From CALKHQ01 sp050329975 (GTDB lineage Bacteria > Pseudomonadota > Alphaproteobacteria > CALKHQ01): a DNA stretch of 21,407 nt. The stretch's first letter is position 1. Each line of letters opens with the position of its first letter. Position numbers and translations under genes: made by a program. This document shows positions 7,784 to 14,118 of this stretch, in pieces. The stretch covers positions 1-21,407 of the forward strand of contig JBHJOG010000309.1 in assembly GCA_050329975.1 (NCBI GenBank), written 5' to 3'. The notes under the pieces were generated by a model. It was not told the origin of the DNA. It was given only the letters and a program-made list of their open reading frames with translations, and made no database searches.

Positions 7784-7948
7784 TCACGAGGCGCCGAACA
7801 CCAGCCAGATCCAGTAGGACCAGCTCAGAACCGCCGCGCCGGCCACCGTTGCGGCCGCCGCGAGGCCGATGGTGCTGTGGCGCTTCGCCGCCAGCCGGGG
7901 TTCCCGGGTGCGGGCGGGCGGGCGCAAGGACGAGGCGGCGCGCTGCAT
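7784..7948 (-). CDS. 54-residue single-span membrane peptide of the cytochrome oxidase operon
   Basis: A small open frame that starts four bases after the subunit IV stop. It encodes 54 residues: an arginine/lysine-rich N-terminal 24 residues (MQRAASSLRPPARTREPRLA and on), then one hydrophobic helix (about 27-51) ending in WSYWIWLVFGAS. The positive-inside rule predicts a cytoplasmic N-terminus. The placement as the last oxidase cistron and the lack of an own strong ribosome binding site suggest translational coupling. Small single-helix proteins are common accessory subunits of heme-copper oxidases, so a structural or assembly role is likely, but I do not recognise the family. Confidence 0.65.
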   Translation of the reverse strand: MQRAASSLRPPARTREPRLAAKRHSTIGLAAAATVAGAAVLSWSYWIWLVFGAS

Positions 7949-7952
7949 GGGA

Positions 7953-8288
7953 TCAGGGCACCGGCCCGACAGCGAAGAAGACGTGTCGGGTGATGACCGT
8001 GTAGTCGGACTCGAAGGCCATGATGGCGACGAACACCAGCACCGCCAGCGGCGGGACCAGGATGGCGTAGATCAGGGCCAGCCGTTCCCAGACCATGTGC
8101 ATGAACACGGCGCAGATCAGGCCGGCCTTCAGCATCATGAACAACAGGATGAGGGACCATCGCAGGTATCCCTGGAGCTCCAGGAGATCGACGAGGTAGG
8201 AGAGGGCACTGAGCACGAACAGCCATCCCCAGACCACCAGGTAGAGCTTGATCGGATGCGACTGTCCCTCTGCGTGGGCCTGTGCCAT
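7953..8288 (-). CDS. ctaF: Cytochrome c oxidase subunit IV (bacterial, CtaF-like)
   Basis: A 111-residue protein with three predicted membrane helices: KLYLVVWGWLFVLSALSYLV, LRWSLILLFMMLKAGLICAVFMHM and LALIYAILVPPLAVLVFVAIMA. The central KAGLICAVFMHM is the hallmark of the prokaryotic subunit IV family (equivalent to CyoD/CtaF). It associates with subunits I and III and is thought to aid Cu(B) site assembly in related enzymes. The ATG at 8288 is preceded by GAGGGGGGCAGGAC. It lies 12 bases after subunit III. N-terminal histidines (MAQAHAEGQSH) are not a known metal site. Confidence 0.88.
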   Translation of the reverse strand: MAQAHAEGQSHPIKLYLVVWGWLFVLSALSYLVDLLELQGYLRWSLILLFMMLKAGLICAVFMHMVWERLALIYAILVPPLAVLVFVAIMAFESDYTVITRHVFFAVGPVP

Positions 8289-8300
8289 GTCCTGCCCCCC

Positions 8301-9026
8301 TCACCAGAGATAGAAGAACGCGAAGATGAAGACCCAGACCAGGTCGACGAAGTGCCAGTAGAGGCCCATGATCTCGACGGAGTGGTAGGTTCCCTTCCGG
8401 CTGGTAAAGAAGCCTCGTCGTTCGGTGTCGTAGTCTCCGCGCAGCACCTTGCGGGCCACGATGATCAGGAAGATCACGCCGATGGTTACGTGGGTGCCGT
8501 GGAAGCCGGTGACCATGAAGAAGATTGCGCCGAACTGCGGCGCGCCCCATGGGTTCTCCCACGGCCGCACGCCATCCTCGATCAGCTTCCACCATTCGAA
8601 CGCCTGCATACCGACGAATGCGGCGCCGAGGGCCGCGGTCACCAGCATCATGATCGCGGTCTTTTTGCGGTCGCGGCGGTAGCCGAAGTTCACGGCCATC
8701 GCCATCGTCCCGCTGCTGCTGATCAGCACGAAGGTCATGATGGCGATCAGGATCAGCGGGATCGATTCGCCGAAGAACGTCAGCGCGAAGACTTCGCTGG
8801 CGTTCGGCCAGGCCTCGACCGTCGACATGCGGACGGTCATGTAGCCGATCAGGAAACAACTGAACACGAAGGTGTCGCTGAGGAGGAAGATCCACATCAT
8901 GGCCTTGTGCCAGGAAGCGGTCTTGAACGCGCGCTGGTCCGAGGAGAAGTCGGCGGCGACCCCGCGCAGGCCCGGGGCGAGCACGGGGGCGGGCGGCGTC
9001 TGGAGCGTCAGCGAGGGATCGGCCAT
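8301..9026 (-). CDS. ctaE: Cytochrome c oxidase subunit III
   Basis: A 241-residue subunit III of a heme-copper oxidase, inner membrane. It has about five helices and the family motifs: FEWWKLIEDG, MVTGFHGTHVTIGVIF, and the C-terminal TYHSVEIMGLYWHFVDLVWVFIFAFFYLW, which is the classical lipid-binding and last-helix region. The length is that of the five-helix CyoC-like form rather than the seven-helix mitochondrial form. The ATG at 9026 follows GGGCGGTGCCCCC. It comes 12 bases after a second subunit III-like gene. Subunit III stabilises proton uptake through the D-channel and is not itself redox-active. Confidence 0.92.
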   Translation of the reverse strand: MADPSLTLQTPPAPVLAPGLRGVAADFSSDQRAFKTASWHKAMMWIFLLSDTFVFSCFLIGYMTVRMSTVEAWPNASEVFALTFFGESIPLILIAIMTFVLISSSGTMAMAVNFGYRRDRKKTAIMMLVTAALGAAFVGMQAFEWWKLIEDGVRPWENPWGAPQFGAIFFMVTGFHGTHVTIGVIFLIIVARKVLRGDYDTERRGFFTSRKGTYHSVEIMGLYWHFVDLVWVFIFAFFYLW

Positions 9027-9038
9027 GGGGGCACCGCC

Positions 9039-9701
9039 CTATCTCAGTCCACAGATGGTGAGCAGGAAGTTCAGGTTGTCGTTGCCCGAGAACAGCAGGC
9101 CGAACAGGAGCAGCCAGATCACGAGCAGGAAGTGCCAGTAGGTGGCGCACAGCCGGACCCGCAGCTGGACCCGGGCCGGGTCCGGCCGGCGCCAGAAGAC
9201 GAGCATGGTCCGGCCCCAGGCGACGAGGCCGCCCAGCATGTGCAGCCCGTGCAGGGCGGTGATCATGTAGAAGAAGGCGATCGCCGGGTTGGTGATGTCG
9301 AACACGACCATCGCGCTGAGCTGCTCCCACGCCAGGAGCTGGCCGACCAGGAAGGCGGCGGCGAACAGGCCGGCCGTGACCAGCCCGATCTTCGTCGCAT
9401 CGAGCCGGCCGCGGCGGACGCTGACCCACGCCCACTGGAAGGCGATGCTGCTAGCGACCAGCAGGCCGGTGTTCACCCACAGCAGCCACTGCTGCGGCGC
9501 CGGGCGCCAATCCTCGTACAGCATCCGTTCGGCGTAGACGACGATCAGCAGCGAGAACAGGACACCGACCACAGCCAGGAACACGCGCAGCCCGACCGAG
9601 GGCGCCGGCAAGGCGAGGCTTCGCGCCGCAGCGTCGCTCGCCAGGCTGGGCGCACCCGGCGTCTCCCAGGACTTCTCCGTCAGTTGGCGGAGAATGTTCA
9701 T
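9039..9701 (-). CDS. Second cytochrome c oxidase subunit III-like protein
   Basis: A 220-residue membrane protein of the subunit III superfamily, clearly different from the CtaE gene beside it. Helices are visible near 37-58, 72-92, 105-125, 138-160 and 190-215. Family residues include FFYMITALHGLHMLGGLVAW and the last helix CATYWHFLLVIWLLLFGLLF; the usual EWW motif of subunit III is replaced by EQLSAM. The start ATG at 9701 has a strong GGAGGGG upstream. Two tandem subunit III-like genes are known in one class of alphaproteobacterial cox operons (from memory). It may replace or flank subunit III or interact with a partner such as a bc1 complex; its role is not established from the sequence. 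Confidence 0.85.
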   Translation of the reverse strand: MNILRQLTEKSWETPGAPSLASDAAARSLALPAPSVGLRVFLAVVGVLFSLLIVVYAERMLYEDWRPAPQQWLLWVNTGLLVASSIAFQWAWVSVRRGRLDATKIGLVTAGLFAAAFLVGQLLAWEQLSAMVVFDITNPAIAFFYMITALHGLHMLGGLVAWGRTMLVFWRRPDPARVQLRVRLCATYWHFLLVIWLLLFGLLFSGNDNLNFLLTICGLR

Positions 9702-9722
9702 CGGCCCCTCCCCCCGGTGTCC

Positions 9723-11507
9723 CTATTCTGCTGCCTGGCGGTGCGTTCGCTGCGGCGGCGCGTTCTGCGGCAGGAAATCCTCGGCCGCGCCCGGTACGCT
9801 GTAGTCGTAGGCCCAGCGGTAGACCACCGGCTGCTCCTTGCCCCAGTTCCCGTGGCCGGGAGGCGTCTGCGGCGTCTGCCATTCGAGGGTGGTGGCCCGC
9901 CACGGGTTGCCGCCGGCCGGTTTGCCCCGGCGCAGGCTCCAGATCAGGTTGTAGAGGAACACCAGCTGGGCGAAGCCGACGATGAACGCGGCCACGCTGA
10001 TGAACTCGTTGAGTGTCACTACCGAGGCGGGCAGGAAGTCCATTTCGCCCAGTTCGTGATAGCGGCGCGGGACGCCCATCAGCCCGGCATAGTGGAGGGG
10101 GAAGAAGATCGCGTAGGAGCCGACGAAGGTGACCCAGAAGTGGAACTTGCCCATCGCGTCGTGCATCATCCGGCCGGTGATCTTCGGATACCAGTGATAG
10201 ACCGCGCCGAAGATGACGAGGATCGGCGCGACCCCCATGACCATGTGGAAGTGCGCGACCACGAACATGGTGTCCGACAGCGGCACGTCGATCACCGCGT
10301 TGCCGAGGAACAAGCCGGTGATGCCGCCGTTGACGAAGGTGACGATGAACCCGAGCGCGAACAGCATCGGGACGGTGAAATGGATGTCGCCGCGCCACAG
10401 GGTGAGCACCCAGTTGTAGACTTTGATCGCGGTGGGCACGGCGATGACCAGGGTGGTGACGGCGAAGAAGAAGCCGAAATACGGGTTCATGCCGCTGACG
10501 TACATGTGGTGCGCCCAGACCACGAAGCTGAGCCCGCCGATGATCACGATCGCCCAAACCATCATGCGGTAGCCGAAGATGTTCCGGCGCGCGTGCGTGC
10601 TGATCAGGTCGGAGACGATGCCGAAGGCGGGCAGGGCCACGATGTAGACCTCGGGGTGGCCGAAGAACCAGAACAGGTGCTGGAACAGGATCGGGCTGCC
10701 GCCGCCATATTCCAGGTGTTGCCCCAGCTCGACGATCGAGGGCATGAAGAAGCTGGTGCCGAGCACCCGGTCGAACAGCATCATTACCGCCCCGACGAAC
10801 AGGGCCGGGAAGGCCAGCAGCGCAAGCACGCTGGCGGTGAAGATGCCCCAGACGGTCAGTGGCAGGCGCATCAGCGTCATTCCGCGCGTCCGCCCCTGCA
10901 GCACCGTCACCACGTAGTTCAGGCCGCCCATGGTGAAGCCGATGATGAAGATGATCAGCGACACCAGCATCAGGATGATGCCCCAGTCGCTCCCCGGCGT
11001 GCCGGACAGGATCGCCTGCGGCGGGTACAGGGTCCAGCCGGCCCCGGTGGCCCCGCCCGGAACGAAGAAGCTTGCCACCAGCACCAGCACTGCCAGCAGG
11101 TACAGCCAGTAGCTCAGCATGTTCACATAGGGAAAGACCATGTCCCGCGCGCCGACCATCAACGGGATCAGGTAGTTGCCGAACCCGCCCAGGAAGAGGG
11201 CGGTCAGCAGATAGATCACCATGATCATGCCGTGCATGGTGATGAACTGGTAGTACTCCTCCGCATCGATGATCGACAGGCTGTTCGGGAAGCCGAGCTG
11301 CAGCCGCATCAGCCAGGACAGGACCAGGGCGACCAGGCCGATGGCCAGGGCCGTAGCCGAATATTGGATAGCGATGACCTTCGCGTCCTGGCTGAAGACG
11401 TACTTCGTCCACCAGCTGTGCGCATGATAGAGTTCGACATCCTCGACTTCGGCCGGCGGTACGGCATCGGCGACATCGTCCAGGCGGTCATCCGTCACAT
11501 CGACCAT
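9723..11507 (-). CDS. ctaD: Cytochrome c oxidase subunit I (aa3-type, A1-like)
   Basis: The 594-residue catalytic subunit, about 12 helices, reducing O2 at a heme a3/Cu(B) centre and pumping protons. Heme a ligands H92 and H421, heme a3 ligand H419, and Cu(B) ligands H284, H333 and H334 are all present. So is the cross-linked tyrosine Y288 in HPEVY. The D-channel (D122 in ARDMVFPYVN, E286) and K-channel (K362 in PTAIKVYNW) residues are kept, so it should pump by the A1 route. It has a 10-residue insert (about 258-267) just before the Cu(B) helix compared with the Paracoccus/Rhodobacter sequences I recall. The ATG at 11507 has AGGAG upstream and shares its first base with the stop of a 15-codon mini-cistron (TGATG); an in-frame extension to 11627 runs through subunit II and is rejected. 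Confidence 0.96.
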   Translation of the reverse strand: MVDVTDDRLDDVADAVPPAEVEDVELYHAHSWWTKYVFSQDAKVIAIQYSATALAIGLVALVLSWLMRLQLGFPNSLSIIDAEEYYQFITMHGMIMVIYLLTALFLGGFGNYLIPLMVGARDMVFPYVNMLSYWLYLLAVLVLVASFFVPGGATGAGWTLYPPQAILSGTPGSDWGIILMLVSLIIFIIGFTMGGLNYVVTVLQGRTRGMTLMRLPLTVWGIFTASVLALLAFPALFVGAVMMLFDRVLGTSFFMPSIVELGQHLEYGGGSPILFQHLFWFFGHPEVYIVALPAFGIVSDLISTHARRNIFGYRMMVWAIVIIGGLSFVVWAHHMYVSGMNPYFGFFFAVTTLVIAVPTAIKVYNWVLTLWRGDIHFTVPMLFALGFIVTFVNGGITGLFLGNAVIDVPLSDTMFVVAHFHMVMGVAPILVIFGAVYHWYPKITGRMMHDAMGKFHFWVTFVGSYAIFFPLHYAGLMGVPRRYHELGEMDFLPASVVTLNEFISVAAFIVGFAQLVFLYNLIWSLRRGKPAGGNPWRATTLEWQTPQTPPGHGNWGKEQPVVYRWAYDYSVPGAAEDFLPQNAPPQRTHRQAAE

Positions 11508-11554
11508 CAGGCAGAGCTCCTCGCGCTTGCTCGCGTTTTTTCCTTGTCCTTCAT
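11507..11554 (-). CDS. 15-residue mini-cistron bridging subunit II and subunit I
   Basis: ATG at 11554 overlaps the subunit II stop as ATGA, and its TGA shares a base with the subunit I start (TGATG). It has its own GGGAG seven bases upstream and encodes MKDKEKTRASARSSA, a charged peptide. The subunit I ribosome binding site (AGGAG) lies inside it. It would let ribosomes move from subunit II to subunit I without dissociating, coupling their output. It could be a chance open frame in a 43-base gap; the double overlap at both ends makes chance less likely. Confidence 0.35.
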   Translation of the reverse strand: MKDKEKTRASARSSA

Positions 11555-12600
11555 GGCGCGGGGCTCCCGTCGCCGGAGGCGAGGCTCGCCAGGCTGCCGT
11601 CCCGCGCCGCGGCGGCCAGTCGGGCAAAGGTCTGCTGCTCCCCCAGCCACGCCAGATAGTCGGCCTCCTCGACGACCACGACCTCGCTGCGCATGTAGGC
11701 GTGGGCGACGCCGCACAACTCGGCGCAGAGGATCTGGAAGGTCCCGGTCCGGGTGGGTGTGAACCACAGCTGCGTGATCATGCCGGGCACCAGGTCCATT
11801 TTCGTGCGGAACTCGGGCACGTAGAAGCTGTGGAGCACGTCGTGAGAGCGGAGCAGCACCTTCACCGGCATGCCGACCGGCAGGTGCAACGGACCGCCTG
11901 CGATGATGACGTCGTCCTGGCCGTTGGGATCGCTCGGGTTCAGCCCGAGGGGATTGTCGGGACCGACATTGCGCGGGTCGGAGGTACCGAGCACGCCGTC
12001 CTCGCCCGGCAGCCGGAAGCTCCAGGACCATTGCTGGCCGACTGCCTCGACTTCGGCCGCGTCCTCGGGCACGTCGATGAACTGGTCCCAGACGAACAGG
12101 CCGGGCGCCAGCATCGCGCCGACGCCGATCCCGGTGATAATCGTGAGCGTCCACTCGAGCCGCTTGCTCTCCGGCTCGTAGGCGGCGCGGTTCCCCGGCC
12201 GGTGGCGGAAGCGGTACACGCAATAGGCCGTGAACAGAAGCACGGCCACGAAAACGACGCCGGTGATCCAGAAGGTGAGGTTGATGGTGTCGTCGATGTA
12301 CTGCCAGTTGGAGGCGATCGGCCCCCACCACCACGGGCTCACCAGGTGGAACAGCACCGAACCGAGGGCCACCACGACCAGGACGATCGCGACCCCATGG
12401 CGGTGCCGTTTGACCTTGCCCTCGGCCTCGTCGAAGGCCGTGCGGATCAGATGGAAGATCGTCAGCACGCCGACCAGGAAGAAAATCAGCCCGGTCCAGT
12501 AGAGCGTGACCTCGGCCCCGCGGCTGGCGATGTAGAGTCCGAGCAGGCTGAGGGCGACCATCAGGACGCCGACAACCCATCGGGAGTCGAAGCCGGCCAT
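11551..12600 (-). CDS. ctaC: Cytochrome c oxidase subunit II with extended membrane N-terminus
   Basis: A 349-residue subunit II holding the Cu(A) centre that takes electrons from cytochrome c. The ligands are complete: H257 (DVLHSFYVPEF), C292, E294 and C296 (CAELCG), H300 and M303. The canonical protein has two membrane helices; here five are visible (about 7-26, 31-52, 68-90, 106-131 and 150-172), so roughly 90 residues with three helices have been added in front. The aromatic patch reads QQWSWSF in place of the usual HQWYW. A polar insert (about 199-230, rich in Asp, Gly, Pro and Asn) follows it and is seen in some alphaproteobacterial relatives. There is no cytochrome c domain, so it is aa3 rather than caa3. 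ATG at 12600 lacks a strong ribosome binding site but lies two bases after the stop of a small upstream cistron. Confidence 0.94.
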   Translation of the reverse strand: MAGFDSRWVVGVLMVALSLLGLYIASRGAEVTLYWTGLIFFLVGVLTIFHLIRTAFDEAEGKVKRHRHGVAIVLVVVALGSVLFHLVSPWWWGPIASNWQYIDDTINLTFWITGVVFVAVLLFTAYCVYRFRHRPGNRAAYEPESKRLEWTLTIITGIGVGAMLAPGLFVWDQFIDVPEDAAEVEAVGQQWSWSFRLPGEDGVLGTSDPRNVGPDNPLGLNPSDPNGQDDVIIAGGPLHLPVGMPVKVLLRSHDVLHSFYVPEFRTKMDLVPGMITQLWFTPTRTGTFQILCAELCGVAHAYMRSEVVVVEEADYLAWLGEQQTFARLAAAARDGSLASLASGDGSPAP

Positions 12601-12602
12601 CG

Positions 12603-12791
12603 TCAGGCTGGCCTGATGGAGTTCATGGGGGAGTTCAGGGGAGTAGTCGGGAGGCCGCGCCGACTCCGCGCCCGGCCGGTGGCATCAGGCTCCCCGTTCA
12701 GGACCTGGCCGAGTCCCGTCGGGCCGTTGGTGCGATAGACCGGGTCCGTATCTCCAACCCGGCGGTCGGCGGTCGCCTCGCGGTACACCAT
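12603..12791 (-). CDS. Possible 62-residue leader cistron of the cytochrome oxidase operon
   Basis: The ATG at 12791 sits seven bases after a perfect GGAGGT, and the frame ends two bases before the subunit II start, which itself has only a weak ribosome binding site. The peptide begins MVYREATADRRVGDTDPVYR, has no membrane helix, and ends in a proline/serine/arginine-rich stretch. About 80% of third codon positions are G or C by my count, consistent with coding. An in-frame ATG two codons earlier lies too close to the GGAGG. I know no family for it. It may be a real small subunit or assembly factor, or a leader that sets subunit II translation. If it is not translated, the region is simply a 200-base untranslated leader. 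Confidence 0.4.
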   Translation of the reverse strand: MVYREATADRRVGDTDPVYRTNGPTGLGQVLNGEPDATGRARSRRGLPTTPLNSPMNSIRPA

Positions 12792-12885
12792 AAGCATACC
12801 TCCGGAGCGGGCACGCCGGATGGCGGGAAGCTGGGCGCATACCTACGCTCGCGTTCCGCCAGGCGGTCCGCAACGCACGTTGGCT

Positions 12886-12990
12886 CGGCCCAATCTTCTC
12901 CGGTCTAACCGGAGAGGACTGCACCGCCGACAGGCAACTCAGGGTGAATGCCCGTCGACGGGCCAAACGCTGCCTGTCGATTGGGCACCG
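12886..12990. ncRNA. Candidate structured RNA: nested helices in a three-way-junction layout
   Basis: Four sets of perfect complementary arms nest correctly in 105 bases. P1 pairs 12888-12894 with 12980-12986 (GCCCAAT/ATTGGGC). P2 pairs 12897-12904 with 12908-12915 (TCTCCGGT/ACCGGAGA, 3-base loop). P3 pairs 12928-12936 with 12971-12979 (CGACAGGCA/TGCCTGTCG). P4, inside P3, is 12950-12963 (GCCCG-TCGA-CGGGC, a perfect 14-bp palindrome). The layout is a closing stem, a short hairpin, and an arm with an asymmetric internal loop. It fits neither TPP, glycine, cobalamin, SAM, purine nor hammerhead consensus as I recall them. The strand is undecided; one U-G pair at the base of P2 weakly favours plus, while the position suits a leader of the oxidase operon on minus. 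A DNA-level palindromic repeat element is the main alternative. Confidence 0.5.
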
Positions 12991-13043
12991 GTCAAGGGGG
13001 AAATACCTCCCGGCCCGCGCGGCCGCATCCGGACAGCGGGCAG

Positions 13044-13071
13044 GCGCGGTGAGTTTGGCGCGGTGAGTTTG
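13044..13071. repeat. Perfect 14-bp tandem repeat, two copies
   Basis: GCGCGGTGAGTTTG occurs twice with no spacer (13044-13057 and 13058-13071). It lies about 30 bases upstream of the TATAGT -10-like sequence and 135 bases upstream of the DUF2189 start. It could be a tandem binding site for a regulator or a recent slippage duplication; nothing in the sequence decides. Confidence 0.8.
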
Positions 13072-13204
13072 GATGGGACGCAAGCCCGCATCCAGTGTAT
13101 AGTCAAATTGTCGCGGGTTGCAGGTCTCACGGGCAGCAACCGCATGGATGCGCGCCATGGGTGGCCTGCGGCCCCCTCGAACCCGCCGTTCGGGAGGAGC
13201 GCGC

Positions 13205-14074
13205 ATGGCAACGGACAATCACATCAGAAACCCCATCGAATGGGGCATGGACCAGTTGAAGGGCGGCACCCACGCCCTTGAGCGGACCGGCCACGAGCTG
13301 GCCCATGGCGAGGCCGCGGCGCCGGTGCCGAAGGTCAACCAGATCGGCTTGGCGGACCTGCGCGACGCCCTGGCCAAGGGGGCCGGCGACCTTGGCGCCA
13401 ACCGGACGGACGTCGTCTTTCTGTGCGCCATCTATCCGGTGGCGGGCCTCGTGCTGGCGATGCTGGCGTCGGGCCAGGAGCTGCTGCCGCTGGTGTTCCC
13501 GCTCGTATCGGGTTTTGCGCTGATCGGTCCAGTCGCCGCGGTCGGGCTGTACGAGATCAGCCGCCGGCGGGAGGCGGGGCAGGAGGCCAACCTGTCGCAC
13601 GCCCTCGGTGTGGTCCATTCGCCTGCGATCGGCAGCATCCTCGGGCTGGGACTCCTGTTGCTTGCGATCTTCCTGGCCTGGCTGGCTGCGGCCTATGTGA
13701 TCTTCCTGCTCACGCTCGGCCCGGAGGCGCCGGCCTCGATCGGTACCTTTGCCAGCGATCTGTTCACGACCGGCGCAGGCTGGGCCATGATCGTGGTCGG
13801 GGTCGGGGTCGGATTCGGGTTCGCCGTGCTGGTCCTGGCGATCAGCGTCGTCTCGATCCCGATGCTGCTCGACCGGCACGTCGGCATCGCGACGGCGATC
13901 GCGACCTCGGTCCGGGTCGTGATCGCGAACCCGCGCACCATGGCGGTATGGGGCATGATCGTCACCGGCGGGCTCGTCTTCGGCTCGATCCCGGCGCTGA
14001 TCGGCCTGATCATCGTGCTGCCCGTGCTCGGCCACGCGACGTGGCATCTCTACCGCAAGGCGGTGACCTACTGA
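13205..14074 (+). CDS. DUF2189 family integral membrane protein
   Basis: A 289-residue inner-membrane protein of the DUF2189 family; function is unknown. The N-terminal ~75 residues are soluble and polar (NHIRNPIEWGMDQLKGG, then LADLRDALAKGAGDL). About six hydrophobic helices follow: DVVFLCAIYPVAGLVLAML, LVSGFALIGPVAAVGLYEI, IGSILGLGLLLLAIFLAWLAAAYVIF, GWAMIVVGVGVGFGFAVLVLAISVV, MAVWGMIVTGGLVFGSIPALIGLIIVLPVLGH. The motif FALIGPVAAVGLYEISRRRE, with LSHALG after it, is what I recognise from the family. ATG at 13205 was chosen because GGGAGGAG lies seven bases upstream. It is divergent from the oxidase operon and convergent with the DUF3830 operon. A link to respiration is only positional; DUF2189 genes often lie near cox genes in my memory, but I cannot verify that here. 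Confidence 0.85.
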   Translation: MATDNHIRNPIEWGMDQLKGGTHALERTGHELAHGEAAAPVPKVNQIGLADLRDALAKGAGDLGANRTDVVFLCAIYPVAGLVLAMLASGQELLPLVFPLVSGFALIGPVAAVGLYEISRRREAGQEANLSHALGVVHSPAIGSILGLGLLLLAIFLAWLAAAYVIFLLTLGPEAPASIGTFASDLFTTGAGWAMIVVGVGVGFGFAVLVLAISVVSIPMLLDRHVGIATAIATSVRVVIANPRTMAVWGMIVTGGLVFGSIPALIGLIIVLPVLGHATWHLYRKAVTY

Positions 14075-14088
14075 CCCTTGCCGAAGAC

Positions 14089-14118
14089 GTCCGGCAGCCG
14101 TTATTCCGGCTGCCGGAC
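14089..14118. terminator. Shared hairpin between convergent DUF2189 and DUF3830 genes
   Basis: Arms GTCCGGCAGCC (14089-14099) and GGCTGCCGGAC (14108-14118) pair perfectly over 11 bases with an 8-base loop. The DUF3830 stop codon TAA (14101-14103 on the minus strand) lies in the loop, so one arm is coding sequence for its last residues. There is no clear T tract. As it lies between converging genes it probably ends both transcripts. Confidence 0.6.

Larger units (their letters stand above)
12792..13204. promoter_or_regulatory. Divergent intergenic region between the oxidase operon and DUF2189
   Basis: A 413-bp gap with no convincing gene. It must hold promoters in both directions, but I see no strong -35/-10 pair. 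On the plus strand TATAGT at 13098-13103 is a reasonable -10 without a good -35; on the minus strand TATACA near 13096-13101 overlaps the same bases. It contains the nested inverted repeats at 12886-12990, a 14-bp tandem repeat at 13044-13071, and a 6-bp inverted repeat GGTTGC/GCAACC at 13116-13141 in the DUF2189 leader. Confidence 0.5.

Noticed and set aside
7869..11762. A 1297-codon open frame on the plus strand, and similar long plus-strand frames at 1241-3319 and 3422-5764
   Set aside because: They run antisense to well-supported transporter and oxidase genes. Their translations are rich in Arg, His, Asp, Gln and Gly with no domain, as expected from the opposite strand of GC-rich coding DNA.
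12886..12990. Reading the inverted repeats as a TPP, glycine, cobalamin, SAM or hammerhead element
   Set aside because: The conserved core sequences of these classes, as I recall them, are missing on both strands, although the three-way layout is superficially similar.
12820..13281. Open frames of 90-180 codons on both strands across the cox/DUF2189 gap
   Set aside because: They overlap the nested inverted repeats and the tandem repeat, have no domain or good ribosome binding site, and exist on both strands at once.
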